Shown in pieces: positions 1 through 9,660 of a stretch of 64,000 nucleotides of DNA. The stretch is taken from positions 4,662,775 through 4,726,774 of the forward strand of contig OZ014418.1 of the NCBI GenBank assembly GCA_963965975.1, written 5' to 3'. This DNA comes from Xestospongia bergquistia. Its lineage: Eukaryota; Porifera; Demospongiae; Haplosclerida; Petrosiidae. The notes beneath the pieces are model-generated. The model was not told the DNA's origin and searched no databases. It saw nothing but the letters and a program-made list of their open reading frames with translations. A program made the translations under genes and the position numbers. The number at the start of each line of letters is the position of its first letter. The stretch's first letter is position 1.

Positions 1-429
1 GTTTGCATTAACCCTCTAAAGTCTTTAATTTAAAGACTTTAGAAGGTTTAGACTATTGAGTGAAGTTTTTTAAAGTAAACTGATAGGTCTAAAGGACTCT
101 ATGGGACTTACTAAATTAACTGCTATTAAGAGTTTAGTAGTTTGGTTTGCATTAACACTCTAAAGTCTTTAATTTAAAGACTTTAGTAGGTTTAAACTAT
201 TGAGTAAAGTTTATAAAGTAAACTGCTCAGTCTAAAGGACTCTATGGGACTAAAGAAATAAAATGCTATTAACAGTTTAGTAAGTTGGTTTGCATTAACA
301 CTCTAAAGTCTTTAATTTAAAGACTTATAAGGTTTAGACTATTGGGTAAAGTTTATAAGGTAGACTGCTAACTTTAAATGACTCTATGGGACTAAAGAAA
401 TAAACTGCTATTAACAGTTCAGTAAGTTT

Positions 430-2002
430 GTTTGCATTAACGCTCTAAAGTCTTTAATTTAAAGACTTTAGAAGGTTTAGAGTATATAGTGAAGTTTATG
501 AAGTAAACAGCTCAGTCTAAAGGGCTCTATGAAACTAACTAAATAAACTATTATTAACAGTTTAATAAGTTCGTCTGCATTAACACTCTAAAGTCTTTAA
601 TTTAAAGACTTTAGAAGGTTTAGACTATTGAGTAAAGTTTATAAAGTAAACTGCTCAGTATAAAGGACTCTATGGGACTAAAGAAATAAACTGCTATTCA
701 CAGTTTAGTAAGTTTGTTTGCGTTAACGCTCTAAAGTCTTTAATTTAAAGACTTTAGAAAGTTTAGAGTATTGAGTGAAGTTTATAAAGTATAGAGCTCA
801 GTCTAAAGGGCTCTATGAAACTAAATAAATAAACTATTATTAACAGTTTAGTAAGTTAGTTTGTGATAACACTATAAAGTCTTTAATTTAAAGACTTTAG
901 AAGGTTTAGACTATTTAGTAAAGTTTATAAAGTAAACTGCTCAGTCTAAAGGACTCTATGGGACTAAAGAAATAAACTGCTATTAACAGTTTAGTAAGTT
1001 GGTTTGCATTAACCCTCTAAAGTCTTTAATTTAAAAACTTTAGAAGGGTTAGACTATTGAGTGAAGTTTGTAAAGTAAACTGATAGGTCTAAAGGACTCT
1101 ATGGGACTAACTAAATTAACTGTTATTAACAGTTTATTAAGTTTGTTTGCATTAACACTCTAAAGTCTTTAATTTGAAGACTTTGGAAGGTTTGAACTAT
1201 TGAGTAATGTTTATAAAGTAAACTGCTCAGTCTAAAGGACTCTATGGGACTAAAGAAATAAACTGCTATTAACAGTTTAGTAAGTTGGTTTGCATTAACC
1301 CTCTAAAGTCTTTAATTTAAAGACTTTAGAAGGTTTAGAGTATTGAGTGAAGTTTGTAAAGTAAAGTGATAGGTCTAAAGGACTCTATGGGACTAACTAA
1401 ATTAACTGTTATTAAGAGTTTAGTAAGTTGGTTTGCATTAACACTCTAAAGTCTTTAATTTAAAGACTTTAGAAGGTTTAAACTATTGAGTAAATTTTAT
1501 AAAGTAAACTGCTCAGTCTAAAGGACTCTATGGGACTAACTAAATAAACTGTTATTAACAGTTTAGTAAGTTGGTTTGCATTAGCATCTAAAGTCTTTAA
1601 TTTAAAGACTTTAGAAGGTTTAAACAATTGAGTAAAGTTTATAAAGTAAACTGCTCAGTTTAAAGGACTCTATGGGACTAAAAAAATAAACTGCTATTAA
1701 CAGTTTAGTAAGTTGGTTTGCATTAACCCTCTAAAGTCTTTAATTTAAAGACTTTAGAAGGTTTAGACTATTGAGTGAAGTTTTTTAAAGTAAACTGATA
1801 GGTCTAAAGGACTCTATGGTACTAACTAAATTAACTGCTATTAACAGTTTAGTTAGTTCGTTTGCATTAACACTCTAAAGTCTTTAATTTAAAGACTTTA
1901 GAAGGTTTAAACTATTGAGTAAACTTTATAAAGTAAACTGCTCAGTCTAAAGGACTCTATGGGACTAAAGAAATAAACTGCTATTAACAGTTCAGTAAGT
2001 TT
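430..2002 (+). repeat. 11-monomer higher-order repeat, copy 1 (1573 bp)
   Basis: This block matches 2003-3575 at an exact offset of 1573 = 11 x 143. Shared rare variants at that offset include AGTATATAGTGAAG (481 and 2054), TTAAAAACTTTAG (1031 and 2604), AATTTGAAGACTTTGG (1171 and 2744), GCATTAGCATC (near 1577 and 3150) and ATGGTACTAAC (near 1817 and 3390). The preceding type D monomer (288-429) is not present at the junction between the two copies. Confidence 0.9.
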
Positions 2003-3575
2003 GTTTGCATTAACGCTCTAAAGTCTTTAATTTAAAGACTTTAGAAGGTTTAGAGTATATAGTGAAGTTTATGAAGTAAACAGCTCAGTCTAAAGGGCTC
2101 TATGAAACTAACTAAATAAACTATTATTAACAGTTTAATAAGTTCGTCTGCATTAACACTCTAAAGTCTTTAATTTAAAGACTTTAGAAGGTTTAGACTA
2201 TTGAGTAAAGTTTATAAAGTAAACTGCTCAGTATAAAGGACTCTATGGGACTAAAGAAATAAACTGCTATTAACAGTTTAGTAAGTTTGTTTGCATTAAC
2301 GCTCTAAAGTCTTTAATTTAAAGACTTTAGAAAGTTTAGAGTATTGAGTGAAGTTTATAAAGTATAGAGCTCAGTCTAAAGGGCTCTATGAAACTAAATA
2401 AATAAACTATTATTAACAGTTTAGTAAGTTAGTTTGTGATAACACTATAAAGTCTTTAATTTAAAGACTTTAGAAGGTTTAGACTATTTAGTAAAGTTTA
2501 TAAAGTAAACTGCTCAGTCTAAAGGACTCTATGGGACTAAAGAAATAAACTGCTATTAACAGTTTAGTAAGTTGGTTTGCATTAACCCTCTATAGTCTTT
2601 AATTTAAAAACTTTAGAAGGGTTAGACTATTGAGTGAAGTTTGTAAAGTAAACTGATAGGTCTAAAGGACTCTATGGGACTAACTAAATTAACTGTTATT
2701 AACAGTTTATTAAGTTTGTTTGCATTAACACTCTAAAGTCTTTAATTTGAAGACTTTGGAAGGTTTGAACTATTGAGTAATGTTTATAAAGTAATCTGCT
2801 CAGTCTAAAGGACTCTATGGGACTAAAGAAATAAACTGCTATTAACAGTTTAGTAAGTTGGTTTGCATTAACCCTCTAAAGTCTTTAATTTAAAGACTTT
2901 AGAAGGTTTAGACTATTGAGTGAAGTTTGTAAAGTAAACTGATAGGTCTAAAGGACTCTATGGGACTAACTAAATTAACTGTTATTAAGAGTTTAGTAAG
3001 TTGGTTTGCATTAACACTCTAAAGTCTTTAATTTAAAGACTTTAGAAGGTTTAAACTATTGAGTAAAGTTTATAAAGTAAACTGCTCAGTCTAAAGGACT
3101 CTATGGGACTAACTAAGTAAACTGTTATTAACAGTTTAGTAAGTTGGTTTGCATTAGCATCTAAAGTCTTTAATTTAAAGACTTTAGAAGGTTTAAACAA
3201 TTGAGTAAAGTTTATAAAGTAAACTGCTCAGTTTAAAGGACTCTATGGGACTAAAAAAATAAACTGCTATTAACAGTTTAGTAAGTTGGTTTGCATTAAC
3301 CCTCTAAAGTCTTTAATTTAAAGACTTTAGAAGGTTTAGACTATTGAGTGAAGTTTTTTAAAGTAAACTGATAGGTCTAAAGGACTCTATGGTACTAACT
3401 AAATTAACTGCTATTAACAGTTTAGTTAGTTCGTTTGCATTAACACTCTAAAGTCTTTAATTTAAAGACTTTAGAAGGTTTAAACTATTGAGTAAACTTT
3501 ATAAAGTAAACTGCTCAGTCTAAAGGACTCTAAGGGACTAAAGAAATAAACTGCTATTAACAGTTCAGTAAGTTG
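2003..3575 (+). repeat. 11-monomer higher-order repeat, copy 2 (1573 bp)
   Basis: Direct tandem copy of 430-2002. It ends at the type D monomer starting at 3576, which resembles the D monomer at 288 that precedes copy 1. Both the exact 11 x 143 spacing and the shared private variants support one duplication event. Confidence 0.9.
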
Positions 3576-6294
3576 GTTTGCATTAACACTCTAAAGTCTT
3601 TAATTTAAAGACTTTAGAAGGTTTAGACTATTGGGTAATGTTTATATGGTAGACTGCTAAGTTTAAAGGACTTTATTGGACTAAAGAAATGAACTGCTAT
3701 TAACAGTTCAGTAAGTTTGTTTGCATTAACACTCTAAAGTCTTTAAATTAAAGACTTTAGAAGGTTTAGACTATTGAGTAAAGTTTATAAAGTAAACTGC
3801 TCAGTGTAAAGGACTCTATGGGACTAAAGAAATAAACTGCTATTAACAGTTATAGTAAGTTTGTTTGCATTAACGCTCTAAAGTCTTTAATTTAAAGACT
3901 TTAGAAGGTTTAGAGTATTGAGTGAAGTTTATAAAGTAAACAGCTCTGTCTAAAGGGCTCTATGAAACTAAATAAATAAACTATTATTAACAGTTTAGTA
4001 AGTTAGTTTGTGATAACACTCTAAAGTCTTTAATTTAAAGACTTTAGAAGTTTTAGACTATTTAGTAAAGTTTATAAAGTAAACTGCTCAGTCTAAAGGA
4101 CTCTATGGGACTAAAGAAATAAACTGCTATTAACAGTTTAGTAAGTTGGTTTGCATTAACACTCTAAAGTCTTTAATTTAAAGACTTTAGAAGTTTTAAA
4201 CTATTCAGTAAAGTTTATAAAGTAAACTGCTCAGTCTAAAGGACTCTATGGGACTAAAGAAATAAACTGCTGTTAACAGTTTAGTAAGTTGGTTAGCATT
4301 AACCCTCTAAAGTCTTTAATTTAAAGACTTTAGAAGGTTTAGACTGTTGAGTGAAGTTTTTTAAAGTAAACCGATAGATCTAAAGGACTCTATGGGACTG
4401 ACTAAATTAACTGCTATTAACAGTTTAGTAAGTTCGTTTGCATTAACACTCTAAAGTCTTTAATTTAATGACTTTAGAAGGTTTAAACTATTGAGTAAAG
4501 TTTATAAAGTAAACTGCTCAGTCTAAAGGACTCTATGGGACTAAAGAAATAAACTTCTATTAACAGTTTAGTAAGTTGGTTTGCATTAAGACTCTAAAGT
4601 CATTAATTTAAAGACTTTAGAAGGTTTAGACTATTGAGTAAAGTTTATAAAGTAAACTGCTCAGTGTAAAGGACTCTATGGGACTAAAGATATAATCTGC
4701 TATTAACAGTTTAGTAAGTTTGTTTGCATTAACGCTCTAAAGTCTTTAATTTAAAGACTTTAGAAGGTTTAGAGTATTGAGTGAAGTTTATAAAGTAAAC
4801 AGCTCATTCTAAAGGGCTCTATGAAACTAACTAAATAAACTATTATTAACAGTTTAGTAAGTTAGTTTGTGATAACACTCTAAAGTCTTTAATTTAAAGA
4901 CTTTAGAAGGTTTAGACTATTGAGTAAAGTTTATAAAGTAAACTGCTCAGTCTAAAGTACTCTATGGGACTAAAAAAATAAACTGCTATTAACAGATTAG
5001 TAAGTTGGTTTGCATTAACCCTCTAAAGTCTTTAATTTAAAGACTTTAGAAGGTTTAAACTATTGAGTGAAGTTTTTTAAAGTAAACTGATAGGTCTAAA
5101 GGACTCTATGGGACTAACTAAATTAAATATATTAACAGTTTAGTAAGTTTGTTTGCATTAACACTCTAAAGTCTTTAATTTAAAGACTTTAGAAGGTTTA
5201 ACTATTGAGTAATGTTTATAAAGTAAACTGCTCAGCCTAAAGGACTCTATGGGACTAAAGAAATAAACTGCTATTAACAGTTTAGTAAGTTGGTTTGCAT
5301 TAACCCTCTAAAGTCTTTAATTTAAAGACTTTAGAAGGTTTAGACTATTGAGTGAAGTTTGTAAAGTAAACTGATAGGTCTAAAGGACTCTATGGGACTA
5401 ACTAAATTAACTGTTATTAACAGTTTAGTAAGTTGGTTTGCATTAACACTCTAATGTCTTTAATTTAAAGACTTTAGAAGGTTTAAACTATTGAGTAAAG
5501 TTTATAGAGTAAACTGCTCAGTCTAAAGGACTCTATGGGACTAAAAAAATAAACTGCTATTAACAGTTTAGTAAGTTGGTTTGCATTAACCCTCTAAAGT
5601 CTTTAATTTAAAGACTTTAGAAGGTTTAGACTATTAAGTGAAGTTCGTAAAGTAAACTGATAGGTCTAAAGGACTCTATGGGACTAACCCAATTAACTGT
5701 TATTAACAGTTTAGTAAGTTTGTTTGCATTAAAAATCTGAAGTCTTTAATTTAAAGACTTTAGAAGGTTTGAACTTTTGAGTAATGTCTATAAAGTAAAC
5801 TGCTCAGTCTAAAGGACTCTATGGGACTAAAGAAATAAACTGCTATTAACAGTTTAGTAAGTTGGTTTGCATTAACCCTCTAAAGTCTTTAATTTAAAGA
5901 CTTTAGAAGGTTTAGACTATTGAGTGAAGTTTGTAAAGTAAACTGATAGGTCTAAAGGACTCTATGGGACTAACTAAATAAATTGTTATTAACAGTTTAG
6001 TAAGTTGGTTTGCATTAACACTCTAAAGTCTTTAATTTAAAGACTTTAGAAGATGTAAACTATTGAGTAAAGTTTATAAAGTAAACTGCTCAGTCTAAAG
6101 GACTCAATGGGATTAAAAAAATAAACTGTTATTAACAGTTTAGTAAGTTGGTTTGCATTAACCCTCTAAAGTCTTTAATTTAAAGACTTTAGAAGGTTTA
6201 GACTATAGAGTGAAGTTTTTTAAAGTAAACTGATAGGTCTAAAGGACTCTATGGGAGTAACTAAATAAATTGTTATTAACAGTTTAGTAAGTTG

Positions 6295-6437
6295 GTTTGC
6301 ATTAACACTCTAAAGTCTTTAATTTAAAGACTTTAGAAGGTTTAGACTATTGGGTAAAGTTTATAAGGTAGACTGCTAAGTTTAAATGACTCTATGGGAC
6401 TAAAGAAGTAAACTGCTATTAACAGTTCAGTAAGTTT
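6295..6437 (+). repeat. Reference monomer, subfamily D (143 bp)
   Basis: Type D is marked by GACTATTGGGTAAAG, TTTATAAGGTAGACTGC, TAAGTTTAAA and a tail reading GAACTGCTATTAACAGTTCAG. Dyad 2 is damaged by TAGACT. D monomers occur singly, usually just before a type C monomer, at intervals set by the surrounding higher-order repeat (for example 288, 3576, 6295, 8012). Confidence 0.88.
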
Positions 6438-6580
6438 GTTTGCATTAACGCTCTAAAGTCTTTAATTTAAAGACTTTAGAAGGTTTAGAGTATTGAGTGA
6501 AGTTTATAAAGTAAACAGCTCAGTCTAAAGGGCTCTATGAAACTAACTAAATAAACTATTATTAACAGTTTAATAAGTTC
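6438..6580 (+). repeat. Reference monomer, subfamily C (143 bp)
   Basis: Type C is marked by ATTAACGCTC before the palindrome, GAGTATTGAGTGAAG after it, GTAAACAGCTCAG, AGGGCTCTATGAAAC and CTAACTAAATAAACTATT. In many places the following monomer starts with TTAGTTTGTGATAAC in place of GTTTGCATTAAC, so C is usually part of a fixed two-monomer sequence. C carries one of the few CpGs of the array (AACGCTC). Confidence 0.9.
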
Positions 6581-8011
6581 GTCTGCATTAACACTCTAAA
6601 GTCTTTAATTTAAAGACTTTAGAAGGTTTAGACTATTGAGTAAAGTTTATAAAGTAAACTGCTCAGTATAAAGGACTCTATGGGACTAAAGAAATAAACT
6701 GCTATTAACAGTTTAGTAAGTTTGTTTGCATTAACGCTCAAAAGTCTTTAATTTAAAGACTTTAGAAAGTTTAGAGTATTGAGTGAAGTTTATAAAGTAT
6801 AGAGCTCAGTCTAAAGGGCTCTATGAAACTAACTAAATAAACTACTCTTAACAGTTTAGTAAGTTAGTTTGTGATAACACTATAAAGTCTTTAATTTAAA
6901 GACTTTAGGAGGTTTAGACTATTTAGTAAAGTTTATAAAGTAAACTGCTCAGTCTAAAGGACTCTATGGGACTAAAGAAATAAACTGCTATTAAGAGTTT
7001 AGTAAGTTGGTGTGCGTTAACCCTCTAAAGTCTTTAATTTAAAAACTTTAGAAGGTTTAGACTATTGAGTGAAGTTTGTAAAGTAAACTGATAGGTCTAA
7101 AGGACTCTATGGGACTAACTAAATTAACTGTTATTAACAGTTTAGTAAGTTTGTTTGCTTTAAGACTCTAAAGTTTTTAATTTAAAGACTTTGGAAGGTT
7201 TGAACTATTGAGTAATGTTTATAAAGTAAACTGCTCAGTCTAAAGGACTCTATGGGACTAAAGAAATAAACTGCTACTAACAGTTTAGTAAGTTGGTTTG
7301 CATTAACCCTCTAAAGTCTTTAATTTAAAGGCTTTAGAAGGTTTAGACTATTGAGTGAAGTTTGTAAAGTAAACTGATAGGTCTAAAGGACTCTATGGGA
7401 CTAACTAAATTAACTGTTATTAACAGTTTAGTAAGTTGGTTTGCATTAACACTCTAAAGTCTTTAATTTAAAGACTTTAGAAGGTTTAAACTATTGAGTA
7501 AAGTTTATAAAGTAAACTGCTCAGTCTAAAGGACTCTATGGGACTAACTAAATAAACTGTTATTAACAGATTAGTAAGTTGGTTTGCATTAACACTCTAA
7601 AGTCTTTAATTTAAAGACTTTAGAAGGTTTAAACTACTGAGTAAAGTTTATAAAGTAAACTGCTCAGTTTAAAGGACTCTATGGGACTAAAAAAATAAAC
7701 TGCTATTAACAGTTTAGTAAGTTGGTTTGCATTAACCCTCTAAAGTCTTTAATTTAAAGACTTTAGAAGGTTTAGACGATTGAGTGAAGTTTTTTAAAGT
7801 AAACTGATAGGTCTAAAGGACTCTATGGTACTAACTAAATTAACTGCTATTAACAGTTTAGTTAGTTCGTTTGCATTAACACTCTAAAGTCTTTAATTTA
7901 AAGACTTTAGAAGATTTAAACTATTGAGTAAACTTTATAAAGTAAACTGCTCAGTCTAAAGGACTCTATGGGACTAAAGAAATAAACTGCTATTAACAGT
8001 TCAGTAAGTAG
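6438..8011 (+). repeat. 11-monomer higher-order repeat, copy 3
   Basis: It matches copy 2 at an offset of 4435-4436 (31 monomers plus 2-3 bases). Shared markers include AGTATAGAGCTCAG (2361 and 6796) and CAGTTCAGTAAG (3561 and 7997). It is flanked on both sides by type D monomers (6295 and 8012), as copy 2 is on its right. Copy 3 differs from copies 1-2 more than they differ from each other, so it is the older relationship. Confidence 0.8.
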
Positions 8012-8312
8012 GTTTGCATTAACACTCTAAAGTCTTTAATTTAAAGACTTTAGAAGGTTTAGACTATTGGGTAAAGTTTATATGGTAGACTGCTATGTTT
8101 AAAGGATTCTATGGGACTAAAGAAATGAACAGCTATTAACAGTTTAGTAAGTTTGTTTGCATTAACACTCTAAAGTCTTTAAATTAAAGACTTTAGAAAG
8201 TTTAGACTATTGAGTAAGGTTTATAAAGTAAACTGCTCAGTCTAAAGGACTCTATGGGACTAAAGAAATAAACAATTATTAACAGTTTAGTAAGTTGGTT
8301 TGCATTAACACT

Positions 8313-8339
8313 CTAAAGTCTTTAATTTAAAGACTTTAG
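8313..8339. repeat. Dyad 1: 27-bp palindrome, one per monomer
   Basis: The left arm CTAAAGTCTTTAA is followed by a single central T and then the exact reverse complement of the left arm. The element occupies monomer positions 16-42. It recurs nearly unchanged in almost every monomer of the window. The commonest variation is at the central base: A instead of T (written TTTAAATTAAAG, as in type E), which keeps the symmetry. Subfamily F breaks one pair in the left arm (GTCATTAA). It contains TTTAAA, a DraI site. The symmetry fits a site for a dimeric protein or a short cruciform; neither is shown by sequence alone. Confidence 0.93.
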
Positions 8340-8360
8340 AAGGTTTAAACTATTGAGTAA

Positions 8361-8377
8361 AGTTTATAAAGTAAACT
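8361..8377. repeat. Dyad 2: AGTTTA / TAAACT inverted repeat, 5-nt spacer
   Basis: Six-bp arms AGTTTA and TAAACT flank the spacer TAAAG at monomer positions 64-80. The element is intact in types B and C. It is damaged in type A, where the left arm runs into a T tract, and in type D, where the right arm reads TAGACT. It is therefore less constrained than dyad 1 and may be a by-product of low complexity. The enclosed TATAAAG resembles a TATA box but nothing else supports a promoter. Confidence 0.7.
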
Positions 8378-8411
8378 GCTCAGTCTAAAGGACTCTATGG
8401 GACTAAAGAAA

Positions 8412-8432
8412 TAAACTGCTATTAACAGTTTA
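8412..8432. repeat. Dyad 3: TAAACTGCTA-T-TAACAGTTTA near-palindrome
   Basis: Ten-bp arms flank a central T at monomer positions 115-135, with one mismatch (C where symmetry needs T). Monomers with GTTATTAAC instead of GCTATTAAC have a perfect core, as at 11208-11224. Dyad 3 lies at the breakpoint of the 2147-bp duplication and at the fold-back junction near 9580. Confidence 0.8.
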
Positions 8433-9440
8433 GTAAGTTGGTTTGCATTAACACTCTAAAGTCATTAATTTAAAGACTTTAGAAGGTTCTGACTATTGAG
8501 TAAAGTTTATAAAGTAAACTGCTCAGTGTAAAGGACTCTATGGGACTAAAGATATAAACTGCTATTAACAGTTTAGTAAGTTTGTTTGCATTAACGCTTT
8601 AAGTCTTTAATTTAAAGACTTTAGAAGGTTTAGAGTATTGAGTGAAGTTTATAAAGTAAACAGCTTATTCTAAAGGGCTCTATGAAACTACCTAAATAAA
8701 CTATTATTAACAGTTTAGTAAGTTAGTTTGTGATAACACTCTAAAGTCTTTAATTTAAAGACTTTAGAATGTTTAGACTATTGAGTAAAGTTTATAATGT
8801 AAACTGCTCAGTCTAAAGGACTCTATGGGACTAAAACAATAAACCGCTATTAACAGATTAGTAAGTTGGTTTGCATTAACCCTCTAAAGTCTTTAATTTA
8901 AAGACTTTAGAAGGTTTAGAATATTGAGTGAAGTTTGTAAAGTAAACTGATAGGTCTAAAGGACTCTATGGGACTAACTAAATTAAATGTTATTAAGAGT
9001 TTAGTAAGTTTGTTTGCATTAACACTCTAAAGTCTTTAATTTAAAGACTTTAGAAGGCTTGAACTCTTGAGTAATGTTTATAAAGTAAACTGCTCAGTCT
9101 AAAGGACTCTATGGGACTAAAGAAATAAACTGCTATTAACAGTTTAGTAAGTTGGTTTGCATTAACCCTCTAAAGTCTTTAATTTAAAGACTTTAGAAGG
9201 TTTAGACTATTGAGTGAAGTTTGTAAAGTAAACTGATAGGTCTAAAGGACTCTATGGGACTAACTAAATTAACTGCTATTAACAGTTTAGTAAGTTGGTT
9301 TGCATTAACACTCTAAAGTCTTTAATTTAAAGACTTTAGAACGTTTAAACTATTGAGTAAAGTTTATAAAGTAAACTGCTCAGTCTAAAGCACTCTATGG
9401 GACTAACTAAATAAACTGTTATTAACAGTTTAGTAAGTTG

Positions 9441-9660
9441 GTTTGCATTAACACTCTAAAGTCTTTAATTTAAAGACTTTAGAAGGTTTAAACTACTGAG
9501 TAAAGTTTATAAAGTAAACTGCTCAGTTTAAAGGACTCTCTCTATGGGACTAAAAAAATAAACTGCTTTTAACAGTTTATAGCAGTTTACTTTATAAAGT
9601 TTACTCAATAGTTTAAATGGGACTAAAAAAATAAACTGCTATTAACAGTTTAGTAAGTTG
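9441..9660 (+). repeat. Rearranged 220-bp monomer with fold-back insertion
   Basis: The distance between consecutive GTTTGC anchors is 220 bp, 77 more than normal. Four extra bases come from a CTCTCTCT expansion near 9537-9544. The other 73 bp are a partial duplication (TGGGACTAAA restarts at 9618, having begun at 9545) that includes an inverted piece at about 9580-9617. It is the only such monomer seen in the window. Confidence 0.9.
9581..9617 (-). repeat. Inverted satellite fragment (37 nt)
   Basis: AGCAGTTTACTTTATAAAG followed by TTTACTCAATAGTTTAAA is the reverse complement of the normal stretch running from TTTAAACTATTGAG to GTAAACTGCT. Immediately upstream, TAAACTGCT at 9559-9567 can pair with AGCAGTTTA at 9581-9589, a 9-bp stem with a 13-nt loop at dyad 3. 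That is the geometry expected of a fold-back template switch. The copied sequence has ATTGAG where this monomer itself has ACTGAG, so either the template was another monomer or one base changed later. Confidence 0.88.

Larger units (their letters stand above)
8298..8440 (+). repeat. Reference monomer, subfamily B (consensus-like, 143 bp)
   Basis: This copy reads as the plain consensus of the commonest type. It begins GTTTGCATTAACACTC, continues with the 27-bp palindrome, then AAACTATTGAGTAAAG, GTAAACTGCTCAGTC, GGGACTAAAGAAATAAAC, and ends TTAGTAAGTTG. Base counts are A 54, T 48, G 24, C 17, with no CpG. Type B markers are GAGTAAAG, CTGCTCAG and GGGACTAAAGAAAT. B monomers often alternate with type A, particularly in the left 12 kb. 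Monomer positions used in other entries count from base 8298. Confidence 0.95.

Noticed and set aside
8313-8339. Rho-independent terminators from the 27-bp palindrome
   Set aside because: The stem is almost all A-T, has no GC-rich base and is not followed by a T run; there is no gene to terminate.
8365-8374. TATA box (TTTATAAAG) as a promoter in each monomer
   Set aside because: It is expected by chance in 71% A+T DNA, is altered in types A and D, and no initiator, terminator or gene accompanies it.
9581-9617. Insertion of a small transposable element
   Set aside because: All inserted bases are explained by inverted and duplicated satellite sequence. There is no foreign sequence, terminal inverted repeat or target-site duplication of transposon type.
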